Of a stretch of 46,796 nt of DNA, positions 26,886-35,067 are shown in pieces. A model generated the notes under the pieces. That model saw nothing but the letters and a program-made list of their open reading frames with translations. It searched no databases and was not told where the DNA came from. How positions within the stretch are numbered: the stretch's first letter is position 1; every line of letters begins with the position of its first letter. Origin of the DNA: Microcoleus sp. FACHB-DQ6 (GTDB taxonomy: Bacteria > Cyanobacteriota > Cyanobacteriia > Cyanobacteriales > Microcoleaceae); the NCBI GenBank assembly GCA_014695175.1, contig JACJNV010000360.1, forward strand, positions 1 to 46,796, given 5' to 3'. The translations under genes and the position numbers were made by a program.

Positions 26886-28502
26886 TTAGATTTTAGAGGC
26901 GGCTTCCATTTGTCGCACTACTGTTAAAGCAGAATAGGAAACACCGGCAGTGCCTTCTCCGGGATGGGTGGAGTCACCTACTAACCACAAATTTTTAATT
27001 GGTGTGCGGTTGGCAAATCCGAATGGCCCGAAGGTTGGTATTCGCTGACCGATGCCACCTACAACGCCTCTATCTCTCGCTGTGTAGCGGGCAAAGGTGC
27101 GGGGTGTGGCGGCTTCTTGGTGTACGATCGACTCTGGCGTCAAATTGAAATATTCGCTCAAACGGGCGATCGCCCCTTCAGTATATTTTTGCTTCAATCC
27201 TTCATAATCAACCGAATTCCACCACATTCGAGTATCAGTAAATGACGAAGCGATAATTGTCGCCATTCCCTCCGGTGCTCGCCCATCACCCGGATGACTG
27301 ACTGAAACAAATAATGAATTATTCTCCCCAATCTCGCCGTCGTAATCGTAGAGAAACTGAAGGTGCGGCGGACAATTTTCCGGGATTGCGCTTTCATTCA
27401 CTCCCAAATATATCACGAAAGCACCGGATGCGGGCGGCAATTTATCAACTCGATATTTGTAGCCTGCCATTTGATTTGGGAGTTTGTTTGTTGTCTCTGA
27501 AGTATCTGATTTAACGGATAAATTATCTGTTAGATTGCCCCCACTTGGCTCGCTTGAAATCAATTTTACTAGATTTTGCGCTGTCACGTTGGCAACAATG
27601 CGATCGGCTGTTTCTGTCCAAACTTCGCCTGTTTTTTGATTGCGAATCACTGTACCGGTGGCTTTGCCGTTGGCGGTGACAATACTTTCAACTGTGTGCC
27701 GCAATAAGACTTGACCGCCGTAGAGTTCGATCGCCTCTACGAGTCGATCGCTCAACACCTGCATACTTCCTTCTAGATGATACAATCCCTGCGGCTCTTG
27801 CGAAACTCCTAAAGCCGTAGCCGCGTAAAGTAGCGCCGTTTCTTCGGTATCGACTTGAGAATACAATTTTAACTGCAAATCCAGAAAAGTTCTCAAGCGC
27901 AAATTGTCGCCCAACCCACAAAGCCGCAAAGCATCTCCCACTGTCATAAAAGTGAAAGGCAAAGTAATTAAAGTATCGGGGCGAACTGCTTGAATTAATT
28001 GCCAGAAATCCCATAAGTTTCTGGGCGGTAAAACTGGATCGCGCCCTTGAAATTTCCAGCTAGCTTTGAACAATGCAGACAATAATTGCCAAAAAGGTTC
28101 GCTTCCGGGAAACTGCCGCTGCCTTTCTTGCTGCCACTTTTGCGGATCTCGCCACACCCTAATCGGTGCGGTTTCTCCCGGCAAAAACACGGCACAAGCG
28201 GGATCGCAGGGTGTCGCGGGGGGAAGTTCTATTTGTAATTCTGAGAAAATTCGGTGGTGAATGCCTCCTGGTTCCAATCCTGCAACCTGCGTGGCGCCGA
28301 CATCGAAGGTAAAGCCTTTGCGCTTGAAGGTGGAAGCGCATCCGCCCGGGACGATCGCCTGGTCTAAGACTAGCACTTTGTATCCTCTGCGGGCTAGCAG
28401 GGCGGCTGCTGTGAGTCCGCCGATGCCGCCTCCAATTACCGTGACGCGGCCCTTAGTGTCTGCGGGACTGGATTTGCTCTCAGGGGTGCGATCGCCTCTC
28501 AT
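26886..28502 (-). CDS. crtD: Carotenoid C-3',4' desaturase (CrtD-like FAD oxidoreductase)
   Basis: A 538-residue FAD-dependent amine-oxidase-fold carotenoid desaturase. The N-terminal dinucleotide-binding motif is VIGGGIGGLTAAALLARRGYK, then GGCASTFKRKGFTFDVGATQ. The C-terminal FAD contact is LWLVGDSTHPGEGTAGVS. Family members convert carotenoid end groups during myxoxanthophyll synthesis in cyanobacteria. The CRTISO and phytoene-desaturase relatives are alternatives, but the GATQVAGLEPGGIHH segment suggests the cyanobacterial CrtD clade to me. The ATG start at 28502 fits. It is convergent to the ribosomal operon. Confidence 0.72.
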   Translation of the reverse strand: MRGDRTPESKSSPADTKGRVTVIGGGIGGLTAAALLARRGYKVLVLDQAIVPGGCASTFKRKGFTFDVGATQVAGLEPGGIHHRIFSELQIELPPATPCDPACAVFLPGETAPIRVWRDPQKWQQERQRQFPGSEPFWQLLSALFKASWKFQGRDPVLPPRNLWDFWQLIQAVRPDTLITLPFTFMTVGDALRLCGLGDNLRLRTFLDLQLKLYSQVDTEETALLYAATALGVSQEPQGLYHLEGSMQVLSDRLVEAIELYGGQVLLRHTVESIVTANGKATGTVIRNQKTGEVWTETADRIVANVTAQNLVKLISSEPSGGNLTDNLSVKSDTSETTNKLPNQMAGYKYRVDKLPPASGAFVIYLGVNESAIPENCPPHLQFLYDYDGEIGENNSLFVSVSHPGDGRAPEGMATIIASSFTDTRMWWNSVDYEGLKQKYTEGAIARLSEYFNLTPESIVHQEAATPRTFARYTARDRGVVGGIGQRIPTFGPFGFANRTPIKNLWLVGDSTHPGEGTAGVSYSALTVVRQMEAASKI

Positions 28503-28558
28503 AATTTATTTATTGTAATATTTCTTAATAGTATGCTCATATTTTGCAATAAAAAGCT

Positions 28559-28592
28559 CTTGTAGCGACAGGTTGAAATCTATCGCTACAAG
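28559..28592 (-). terminator. Hairpin terminator after the coiled-coil repeat gene
   Basis: CTTGTAGCGA (28559-28568) and TCGCTACAAG (28583-28592) form a perfect 10-bp stem. Read on the minus strand it is followed by AGCTTTTTATT. It lies between the stop of the repeat protein (28677) and the crtD start (28502), so it would separate the two transcripts. Confidence 0.7.
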
Positions 28593-28676
28593 AGGAAGGA
28601 GGCCGAGTTTAGAGGACGTTTTAGGAGTAAAGTGCTCCGGGCCCACCCGTTAGACAGTGCCGTGCTGATGAGAGAA

Positions 28677-30107
28677 TCAGGGACGGCGCCACTTGTTGAG
28701 ATAAGCTTCGCCAATCCCAGCCACAGCCTGCATTTGACCTAGCTGTTCCCGTAAAGCTTTGATGGTTCTTAGCTGTTCTTGATACTGTTGTTGCAAAGCG
28801 TCGTAATTTCGCTGTATCGCCGCACTCTGGTTCAATTGATTTTCTAGAGATTGCAACTTGCTCAGTTGAACTTGGAATTCGCCGATCGCACTTGACTTTT
28901 CTGCTAACTCGTGCTCCAAAGATTCGTAACTCGACTGCGACACGGTTTCCTGCAATTGGCTTTCGAGATTTTGCTTTTCGGTGGCGAATTGCTGCTGCAA
29001 AGATTCCAGAGCACTGGATTTTTCGGCGAATTGCTGCTGCAAAGATTCCAGAGCACTGGATTTTTCGGCTAGCTGCTGCTGAAATTCGTGTTCCCGGTGT
29101 TCTCTTTCGGCCAATTGCTGCTGTAAAGATTCCAGAGCACTGGATTTTTCGGCTAACTGCTGCTGAAACTCGTGTTCCCGGTGTTCTTTTTCAGCAACTT
29201 GCTGCTGCAAAGAAGCGATCGAACTTTCGCGTTCACTCAACTGCTGCTGTAAACTTTCGTAACTTGACTTCGCTACTGTTTCCTGCAATTGGCTTTCGAG
29301 ATTTTGCTTTTCGGTAGCGAGTTGCTGCTGCAAAGAAGCGATCGAACTTTCGCGTTCACTCAACTGCTGCTGTAAACTTTCGTAACTTGACTTCGCTACT
29401 GTTTCCTGCAATTGGCTTTCGAGATTTTGCTTTTCGGTAGCGAGTTGCTGCTGCAAAGAAGCGATCGAACTTTCGCGTTCAGCCAACTGCTGCTGTAAAC
29501 TTTCGTAACTTGACTTCGCTACTGTTTCCTGCAATTGGCTTTCGAGGTTTTGCTTTTCGGTAGCGAGTTGCTGCTGTAAAGAAGCGATCGAACTTTCGCG
29601 TTCACTCAACTGCTGCTGTAAACTTTCGTAACTTGACTTCGCTACTGTTTCCTGCAATTGGCTTTGGAGATTTTGCTTTTCGGTAGCTAATTGCTGCTGC
29701 AAAGAAGCGATCGAACTTTCGCGTTCACTCAACTGCTGCTGTAAACTTTCGTAACTTTCTTGCAGCGGATTTGGCTTTACACTCACCGAGTCCGATAGAG
29801 TTTCTGCCGTTACAGCGTCATTAAGCTCGCTTTCTTCGGCTGTTTCCCCTTGCAAGTCGGGGGTCTCTACCTGCGTTTCTTCACCTTTTTTCCAAGTGAC
29901 AGTAACTTCCGTCTTGTCCTTAGAAATATCCAGAGCGCCTTGTGCCAAGCGTTCTAGGAGTTCCGACCTTGATATTCCGAGCTTGCGAGCGATCACGTTT
30001 AATCGATCGGCACTAGAAGAAGTCAGCGAAAGTCCGACTTTGACTTTGCTGTCTGAATTGGAACTAACTACATTGCGATTTTTTTTGACCATTGGCATTT
30101 TCCTCAT
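28677..30107 (-). CDS. Ribbon-helix-helix-like N-terminus with long tandem-repeat coiled coil
   Basis: A 476-residue protein of unknown function. Residues 20-62 (KVKVGLSLTSSSADRLNVIA then LGISRSELLERLAQGAL) resemble a small ribbon-helix-helix DNA-binding domain. Residues 115 onward are almost pure Gln/Glu/Leu coiled coil: about five copies of a 41-residue unit (SYESLQQQLSERESSIASLQ and so on), then shorter EKSSALESLQQQ and EREHREHEFQQQ units. The very C-terminus is IKALREQLGQMQAVAGIGEAY. A DNA-binding head on a long rod recalls KfrA-like or structural chromosome proteins, but that is analogy only. The ATG at 30107 is used; an ATG at 30092 preceded by GAGG is an alternative. Confidence 0.8.
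   Translation of the reverse strand: MRKMPMVKKNRNVVSSNSDSKVKVGLSLTSSSADRLNVIARKLGISRSELLERLAQGALDISKDKTEVTVTWKKGEETQVETPDLQGETAEESELNDAVTAETLSDSVSVKPNPLQESYESLQQQLSERESSIASLQQQLATEKQNLQSQLQETVAKSSYESLQQQLSERESSIASLQQQLATEKQNLESQLQETVAKSSYESLQQQLAERESSIASLQQQLATEKQNLESQLQETVAKSSYESLQQQLSERESSIASLQQQLATEKQNLESQLQETVAKSSYESLQQQLSERESSIASLQQQVAEKEHREHEFQQQLAEKSSALESLQQQLAEREHREHEFQQQLAEKSSALESLQQQFAEKSSALESLQQQFATEKQNLESQLQETVSQSSYESLEHELAEKSSAIGEFQVQLSKLQSLENQLNQSAAIQRNYDALQQQYQEQLRTIKALREQLGQMQAVAGIGEAYLNKWRRP
29221..29835 (-). repeat. 123-bp tandem repeat (about five copies) in coding sequence
   Basis: The marker GAACTTTCGCG recurs at 29221, 29344, 29467, 29590 and 29713, exactly 123 bp apart. 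Each unit encodes 41 residues of coiled coil. Neighbouring copies differ by only a few bases, which indicates recent expansion or conversion. The 41-residue period is one short of six heptads. Confidence 0.92.
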
Positions 30108-30152
30108 GCCAACCTACACTTATTAGTATAGTGGCTGAAGCTTGTATTAAAA

Positions 30153-30917
30153 TTAATTCTTGTTACTTACCAATTGTGCCAGCTTGCGTTCCAAATTGAA
30201 CAAAAAGCCGTGAATGTATTCTTCGATCCATTTCTCGCCGTAGAACCGCTTAAACATTCCCCGGGTCGGTTTTTTTTCGGCAAGATACGGCAGATAGCAC
30301 AGTTGAGCTTGTCAGATACTATCTAACTTTGCGCCCGATGTCACTGGTTCGGCGCGATCGACCAAATCCAAATAAGCCGCCAGATAGTCTTTGAACGCTG
30401 CAAAAACGCGAGTTTCCAAAACTTCCGTTTCCTTGGGGCGAGTCCACAGGAACGGCGACGAGAAAAACTGCTTCGCTTCCTGTAGAAAGTCGCCACCCCA
30501 GGGAAGGTGCGGTTGATGAGCTTGAAAAATTTGTTCGATCGCTCCAGTATACTTAGGCTGCTAGTCAGCCTCGCCGCCAAACAGAGGCTGCATATCCAAA
30601 GTAATTAAATGGCCACCCGGCAGCGTTACCAAATCCGCGCCAAAAAACGGCAAATCAAAGTTAAGATGCGGGAATATCACAAAATAGAGAACTTGCAACC
30701 TTCTGCCGTCTTGAACGTGATCCACCCCAAACTGCTGCAAATTCCGGGATGCAAAAGCCTAACTGATAGTTACGATTTCCTGAGTTGGTTTTTTTCCTGT
30801 GCCGACTGTAGCTTCCTTGAGTTCAAACCCTTGTGGAATCTGGTAATACTGTAAGTCTAACCAATTTTAAATTTTAGCGATCGCCGCATCTAAAAAAGCC
30901 TGATAAAGACTGATATC
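30153..30917 (-). pseudogene. pebB: pebB pseudogene (phycoerythrobilin:ferredoxin oxidoreductase), four in-frame stops
   Basis: Read on the minus strand, one continuous frame of about 255 codons matches the ferredoxin-dependent bilin reductase family, most like PebB. It contains [79 protein letters not shown] and [15 protein letters not shown]. Four stops interrupt it, all in the same frame: TAA at 30867-30869, TAG at 30759-30761, TAG at 30561-30563 (where family members probably have Trp) and TGA at 30312-30314. No frameshift is present. The start codon also appears lost, replaced by ATC/GAT next to a heptamer repeat. PebB makes phycoerythrobilin for phycoerythrin. The frame ends with TAA at 30153-30155, close to family length. 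Confidence 0.88.
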
Positions 30918-31097
30918 GATTTGAGATTTGAGATTTTACCTTCTCAATCCACAGGTTGATAGAAAAATAAAGTTTTTTTCCGGTCTATTTGAGATTTGAG
31001 ATTTGAGATTTTACCTAATCAATCGAGAGGTTTGTCGTCATGACTAAAGTTCTGACGGCGAACTTGTTTTTTTGAGAAATATATGTAAACTTAGCGG

Positions 31098-31240
31098 TCA
31101 TCGCGAGTTCGCGGTTACAGCTAAAGGCACAGCATCTTCAAACAAAAATTTCTCAAGAAATTTCTCAGCGAATTCGTGACCGAAATAACTGCTAAACAAT
31201 CCCCAAGCCTGCTCTCTGTCTGCACTGTATCCGTAACATA
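31098..31240 (-). pseudogene. pebA: pebA C-terminal remnant
   Basis: On the minus strand this frame encodes YGYSADREQAWGLFSSYFGH then EFAEKFLEKFLFED, and stops at TGA (31098-31100). It resembles the C-terminus of 15,16-dihydrobiliverdin:ferredoxin oxidoreductase (PebA), the enzyme just before PebB in the pathway and usually just upstream of pebB in operons. That is exactly its position here. Sequence above 31240 does not look like the family, so roughly the first three-quarters of the gene is gone. Confidence 0.6.
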
Positions 31241-31340
31241 GATAAATTGGGGATGGGCAGCGCGATCGGGCTAATCTAAGGGCGGGTTTAAGAGTTTAAG
31301 GGCAGCTACCAATGTCTGCTCGATCTTGTAAGCCCTTGTT

Positions 31341-31997
31341 TTACAGCGAAGCTTCCAAAGTCGCACCTGCAACCCGATGATCTCGATCTTTTGCCAAATA
31401 GCTCACAGCAGCGCGAGCTTGAGGATTGTCAAATTTGCTCAGCGCGCGAGCAACTCGCAGCCGAATTCCCCAATAATCGGCGCTCACAAGAGGTAATAAT
31501 TGCTGCAAAGCCTCTTCTTGCTTCTGGGTATTGGCCAGCAGACCAAATCCGTCAATTGCTACTTCCTGAACTGGTAAATCTTCGCCGCCAAGAGCGATCG
31601 CACAAATTTCAAATACTGCATCAGGACACTGCATTTCATACAGCGGAGCCATAATGCTGCGGCGGACGAGCCAATTGTCATCGCGACGAAAAGCTTCGAC
31701 TAAATGAGAAATTGCCTCGGTTCCGAACCTTGACAAAGAGTTAGCGGCTTCTGCTCGCACGTTCGGATCGCGATCGAACTGCATCATTTTTAACAGCGCC
31801 GCAAAAGCTTCCGCAGTTTGAATCTGCCGCAATCCCATCGCCACGAACGATCGCACCATAAACTCGCGATCGTCCACTTTACTCAGCAACATCGGTAGCG
31901 CCACCGCAGAATCGCACTTTCTCAGAGCCGTTACCCCCCGCAGCCTGTCTTGAGAATCCGAACTTTGCAGCGCTGCTTGGATTTCGCTAATTTCCAT
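31341..31997 (-). CDS. HEAT-repeat protein
   Basis: A 218-residue protein made of about six HEAT repeats: RLRGVTALRKCDSAVALPML, FMVRSFVAMGLRQI, NVRAEAANSLSRFG, WLVRRSIMAPLYEM, PVQEVAIDGFGLLA and GIRLRVARALSKFD. Such proteins in cyanobacteria include phycobilisome lyase subunits and chaperones (CpcE, CpeY, CpeZ types). Its position beside pebAB remnants makes a phycoerythrin-related role possible, but HEAT sequences diverge too freely to assign by eye. The gene is intact with no signs of decay. Confidence 0.8.
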   Translation of the reverse strand: MEISEIQAALQSSDSQDRLRGVTALRKCDSAVALPMLLSKVDDREFMVRSFVAMGLRQIQTAEAFAALLKMMQFDRDPNVRAEAANSLSRFGTEAISHLVEAFRRDDNWLVRRSIMAPLYEMQCPDAVFEICAIALGGEDLPVQEVAIDGFGLLANTQKQEEALQQLLPLVSADYWGIRLRVARALSKFDNPQARAAVSYLAKDRDHRVAGATLEASL

Positions 31998-32291
31998 AAG
32001 TCAATTATATATTTTTGTTACTTTTCTTTACAATTTTAGCAATTATTCCCGGATTTTGGGCAGATTTAAAAAAAATTCACTGCTGAATAAGAAATTTTGT
32101 GGGTATTTAAGCGAACTTTTGTATTAGTAATGAAGGGAATCAGTACCCTATTTATTTGAGGAGGCGGAGGCATCCTTTATTTTTTTAAATAGGTTTTAAC
32201 AGCCGATTTTTTACAAGCAGCGGCTTGGGCGGAGTGCAGAATATAATCAGTTTTAACCCCAATTTTCGGAGATAAAAGCGCCATTTAAAAC

Positions 32292-33194
32292 CTAATTATC
32301 CCGCGCATAAAATCCCAAATGATTGGAAACTGGACGTTCTTGCATGGGGATTTTATTCTGAATCGGAGCATTCAACAGTTTCGCTCCTGACGGCGATGCT
32401 ACTGCAAAACTTACCGACCCGCCGCCATCTAAATTTAGCACTGTCTCGGCTCCCAACTGCATCGAAATATCAGTTATTTCGCTCAATTTCAGCCCTTCAC
32501 TGTAAAGCCTCTGCTTGCCGTCTACCAGAATTAACCACAACTTGTCGCCTGTTTTGTCGATCGCCGCGACTGCACGGGGATATGGTTTATCCTGTTTGCG
32601 TTCTTCCTGACTTTGTGCTACAGATTGGCCATTTTTCACCAGCAAAGTATCTCCGGCAACTGCATAGGCTGTCCCTGCAGGACAAGTGCCGTTTTCGATT
32701 ATTTGAGCGCGGTTTTTGGCATCAAAACAAAGGGCGGGAAAGCCTGGATCTGGTTGAGAATAAGCTTGGCTTTTGGCAATGGCGTGTCCGACATTATTTA
32801 CTCGATCGCCACTGCGGGGGTAGTAATCCCAAGGTGCTTTCTCGATGCAGGGATAAAAAAAATTGCCGTTGACTGCTAATTGCAATTTAAATTCTTTGAG
32901 GAATTCAGTAGCGGTGCGGGCATTGGTTTCTGTTAAATCGGCTGTTGGGTTTCCGGGAGTGACAAAAATTCCTATTCCCGGCGCTTTTAGGTCGATGCTA
33001 ACAATGTGAATTAGGGTGGGACGCGGATTAGTCCGAAATTCCCTGCGGTAGCCTATTCCTTGAAAGAGCGATCGCGCTTCGTTTGTTTGTTCGGGACGCA
33101 AAAAGTAGGGAATGTTGTAGAGTAGTATTGGTGCGAGCAATATTCCGAGACCGAGAATATGCCAAATTTGTTTGAGAGTGGGTCGATCAGTCAT
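32292..33194 (-). CDS. Phosphodiester glycosidase (NAGPA-like) family protein
   Basis: A 300-residue protein with an N-terminal membrane anchor or uncleaved signal (WHILGLGILLAPILLYNIPYFL) and an exported domain of the phosphodiester N-acetylglucosaminidase-like family. Family features are LAVNGNFF, NNVGHAIA, YPRAVAAID, LWLILVDG and the strong ETVLNLDGGGSVSFAV near the C-terminus. Members act on exopolysaccharide or spore-cortex glycans; the substrate here is unknown. It is probably periplasmic. Confidence 0.85.
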   Translation of the reverse strand: MTDRPTLKQIWHILGLGILLAPILLYNIPYFLRPEQTNEARSLFQGIGYRREFRTNPRPTLIHIVSIDLKAPGIGIFVTPGNPTADLTETNARTATEFLKEFKLQLAVNGNFFYPCIEKAPWDYYPRSGDRVNNVGHAIAKSQAYSQPDPGFPALCFDAKNRAQIIENGTCPAGTAYAVAGDTLLVKNGQSVAQSQEERKQDKPYPRAVAAIDKTGDKLWLILVDGKQRLYSEGLKLSEITDISMQLGAETVLNLDGGGSVSFAVASPSGAKLLNAPIQNKIPMQERPVSNHLGFYARDN

Positions 33195-33268
33195 ACCATT
33201 TTAGATTTGAGATGGGGGACGGGAACACTGAGAGATTTATTATATATTTTCCAGCATCCTGTACTAAT

Positions 33269-34078
33269 ATGAAGTATTCGGATTCCAATAATTTTAGCAA
33301 TCAAATTTTACGAAATCGATCGTTCCAAGGACAAGTTCTTAACGGTGCTGATTTCAGCGGTGCGGATGTTCGAGGCTGCAATTTTAGAAATGCTCAGTTA
33401 GCGGGTGCGAATTTTCTAGGTGCAAAAATCGGGCTTTCTCGGCGACAGATTGCTGTTTTGAGTGCTGGGGCGATCGCGATTTGTTTGCTTGTGGGCGATG
33501 TTCTGACTCGACTGATTTTGGGAGTTCAAGGACAAATATCGGAGTCTCGCAGTTGGCCTTTTGTTCTGTTGCTGTACGGGGTTTTGAGCGCTGCTGGTTT
33601 CGCTTCGGCGATCGCCAGCAAACAGCCAAAAACTTCAAAAGCGGGTAGATTGGCACGAACAATTTCTGCTATTCTATCAGGAGCTTTGTTGGGATTTTTC
33701 TATGCTGGCACTGCAACTAATAATAATTCCCAGGCTGCTCTTGCTGGAATGGCGATCGGCGGGGTGTTAATGTTTTTTGTGAGTTCCCGGATTGGTGGTC
33801 AATTTGCACAGGTGGCGATCGCATCGGCTGGAAGTGTGGCGACTTACGCAGCGGCTTTTTTGTTCAGTGCAACGGCGAGCGCTTTTCTGAGCACTTACAA
33901 ACTGTTTTCGGGTATGTGTTTCGGTTTGCTGTCGCTGCTGTATCTTTGGTTTGCGTTTGTGTCTTTCTCGGCTATTGTTCGAGAGATTGGAAATGCTGAG
34001 GGTACTTCGTTCAGAGGGGCAAATCTCGCTGATGCTAAGTTCGATATAAGTTACCTCAATCTAAAATCTAAAATTTAA
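33269..34078 (+). CDS. Pentapeptide-repeat membrane protein, C-terminally truncated
   Basis: A 269-residue protein starting at ATG 33269 (an ATG at 33212 adds 19 unlike residues). It opens with pentapeptide repeats (NRSFQGQVLNGADFSGADVR then NAQLAGANFLGAK), followed by five or six membrane helices. It then begins a second repeat block, GTSFRGANLADAKFD, which stops abruptly in ISYLNLKSKI, encoded by the TCTAAAA heptamer array. Relatives usually continue with many more pentapeptides, so the end looks lost at the repeat. Function unknown. Confidence 0.75.
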   Translation: MKYSDSNNFSNQILRNRSFQGQVLNGADFSGADVRGCNFRNAQLAGANFLGAKIGLSRRQIAVLSAGAIAICLLVGDVLTRLILGVQGQISESRSWPFVLLLYGVLSAAGFASAIASKQPKTSKAGRLARTISAILSGALLGFFYAGTATNNNSQAALAGMAIGGVLMFFVSSRIGGQFAQVAIASAGSVATYAAAFLFSATASAFLSTYKLFSGMCFGLLSLLYLWFAFVSFSAIVREIGNAEGTSFRGANLADAKFDISYLNLKSKI

Positions 34079-34088
34079 AATCTAAAAT
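34059..34088. repeat. TCTAAAA heptamer array at a gene-truncation junction
   Basis: About four TCTAAAA-type units. The 3' end of the pentapeptide gene and the 5' end of the HEAT fragment both terminate in it, suggesting that a deletion or rearrangement joined them here. Confidence 0.75.
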
Positions 34089-34451
34089 TCCCCGACTGAT
34101 ATTCAAACAGCAATTGAGCCTGCAGAAAGCGACGCTTTGCTGCAAACGGTGAGGGAGCAAATGGCCCTGGCAACTTTCAATCCCAGCGACAGCGAACTGC
34201 TCAAAAAGATGGTCGAATGTATGGGAGATTCGCAGGGAATGGTGAGGCTGAGTTTAGCCGAAACTCTCGGCTCAATTGGCAAACCTGCAACTCCTTTTTT
34301 GCTGGAAGCTCTAGCACATCACCTCAACCCTGTCGTGCGTAGAGCCTCTGCTAAAACGCTGACTCTGATTTGCGAGGCGATCGCCCCAACCACGCTGCAG
34401 AAGCTTTTTTACACGATGAGGATCAAGTCGGGGGAGGAAGAGTGGGATTAA
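34086..34451 (+). pseudogene. Bilin-lyase-like HEAT protein fragment, frameshifted
   Basis: An open frame from the heptamer array encodes AIEPAESDALLQTVREQMAL and HEAT units (QGMVRLSLAETLGSIGKPA, HHLNPVVRRASAKTLTLI) similar to phycobilin lyase-type HEAT proteins (CpcE/CpeY group). After residue TLIC the frame departs. In the +1 frame, the same bases read AAEAFLHDEDQV, which continues the HEAT pattern, so a frameshift lies at about 34375-34395. Both ends are missing. It is most likely a relic of a lyase gene; which lyase is unclear. Confidence 0.6.
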
Positions 34452-34767
34452 AGACAAAGCCTGCGGTTTCCAACCGCGCCTACACAGACAAAACCCACTT
34501 GGAGTGGGTTAAAGAATTTTTACTCGATCGGGCCTTGACATCTTCCTCTCAAAATGAGAGGATAAGCAGAGTAGCCAAACAAAACAGCAAAACAGGTATT
34601 GTAGGGTGCGTCAGTTTTAAGGCGTTTTCCATGTATAGTCAGTGTTCTAGCTGACGCACCCTACGTGGATAGTTAGTGGTTTAAATGCTCCACAGCTTAT
34701 GCAACCAAAAGTGTCAACAAATTAGCAATCACTATGCAAAACAAAATAAAAAATAAAAGAAAAAGAA
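34452..34767. other. Hairpin-rich spacer before the toxin-antitoxin pair
   Basis: No gene is seen. It contains AACCCACTTGGAGTGGGTT (hairpin, about 34490-34509) and the 64-bp inverted repeat at 34601-34664. An A-rich run precedes the higB start. Confidence 0.5.
34601..34664. repeat. 64-bp miniature inverted-repeat element
   Basis: GTAGGGTGCGTCAG (34601-34614) and its exact complement CTGACGCACCCTAC (34651-34664) flank 36 bases. The whole element could fold as one hairpin. A related GCGCACCCTAC end is found near 41085, suggesting a dispersed family. Confidence 0.8.
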
Positions 34768-35067
34768 ATGCACCTAATCTCGATCCGCAACCTCCGTAAT
34801 GATGCTGCCCAGTATCCCGATGTCAAAAATCAAATTGATAGCTGGAACGCAACTGTAAAACAAGCAGAATGGCAGAATCTGGAGGATGTTCGCAAGATTT
34901 ACCGAGATGCCGAAGCAGTAGGAAACTTCACAGTCTTTAATATCAAAGGCAACGAATATCGCCTGATTGTCGGCATCAACTACGAGGAGCAAACTATTTT
35001 CTACAAATATTTCCTAACCCACGCTGAATACGACAAAGACAAATGGAAAAATGATCCTTACTTTTGA
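34768..35067 (+). CDS. higB: HigB-type mRNA interferase toxin
   Basis: A 99-residue RelE-superfamily toxin of the HigB family. It shows RNLRNDAAQYPDVKNQIDSW, a DVRKIYRDAEAVGNFTVFNI strand segment, GNEYRLIVGINYEEQTIFYK and the typical end FLTHAEYDKDKWKNDPYF. It cleaves mRNA on the ribosome. The stop overlaps the antitoxin start by 17 bases, and the toxin-first order is characteristic of higBA loci. Confidence 0.88.
   Translation: MHLISIRNLRNDAAQYPDVKNQIDSWNATVKQAEWQNLEDVRKIYRDAEAVGNFTVFNIKGNEYRLIVGINYEEQTIFYKYFLTHAEYDKDKWKNDPYF

Noticed and set aside
29221-29835. Possible CRISPR-like regular repeats
   Set aside because: The period is exactly 123 bp with near-identical sequence throughout and no unique spacers; it is coding tandem repetition.
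30341-30854. Short ORFs on both strands in the pebB region (79 and 81 codons)
   Set aside because: They are shadows of the pebB pseudogene frame and encode no recognised domain.
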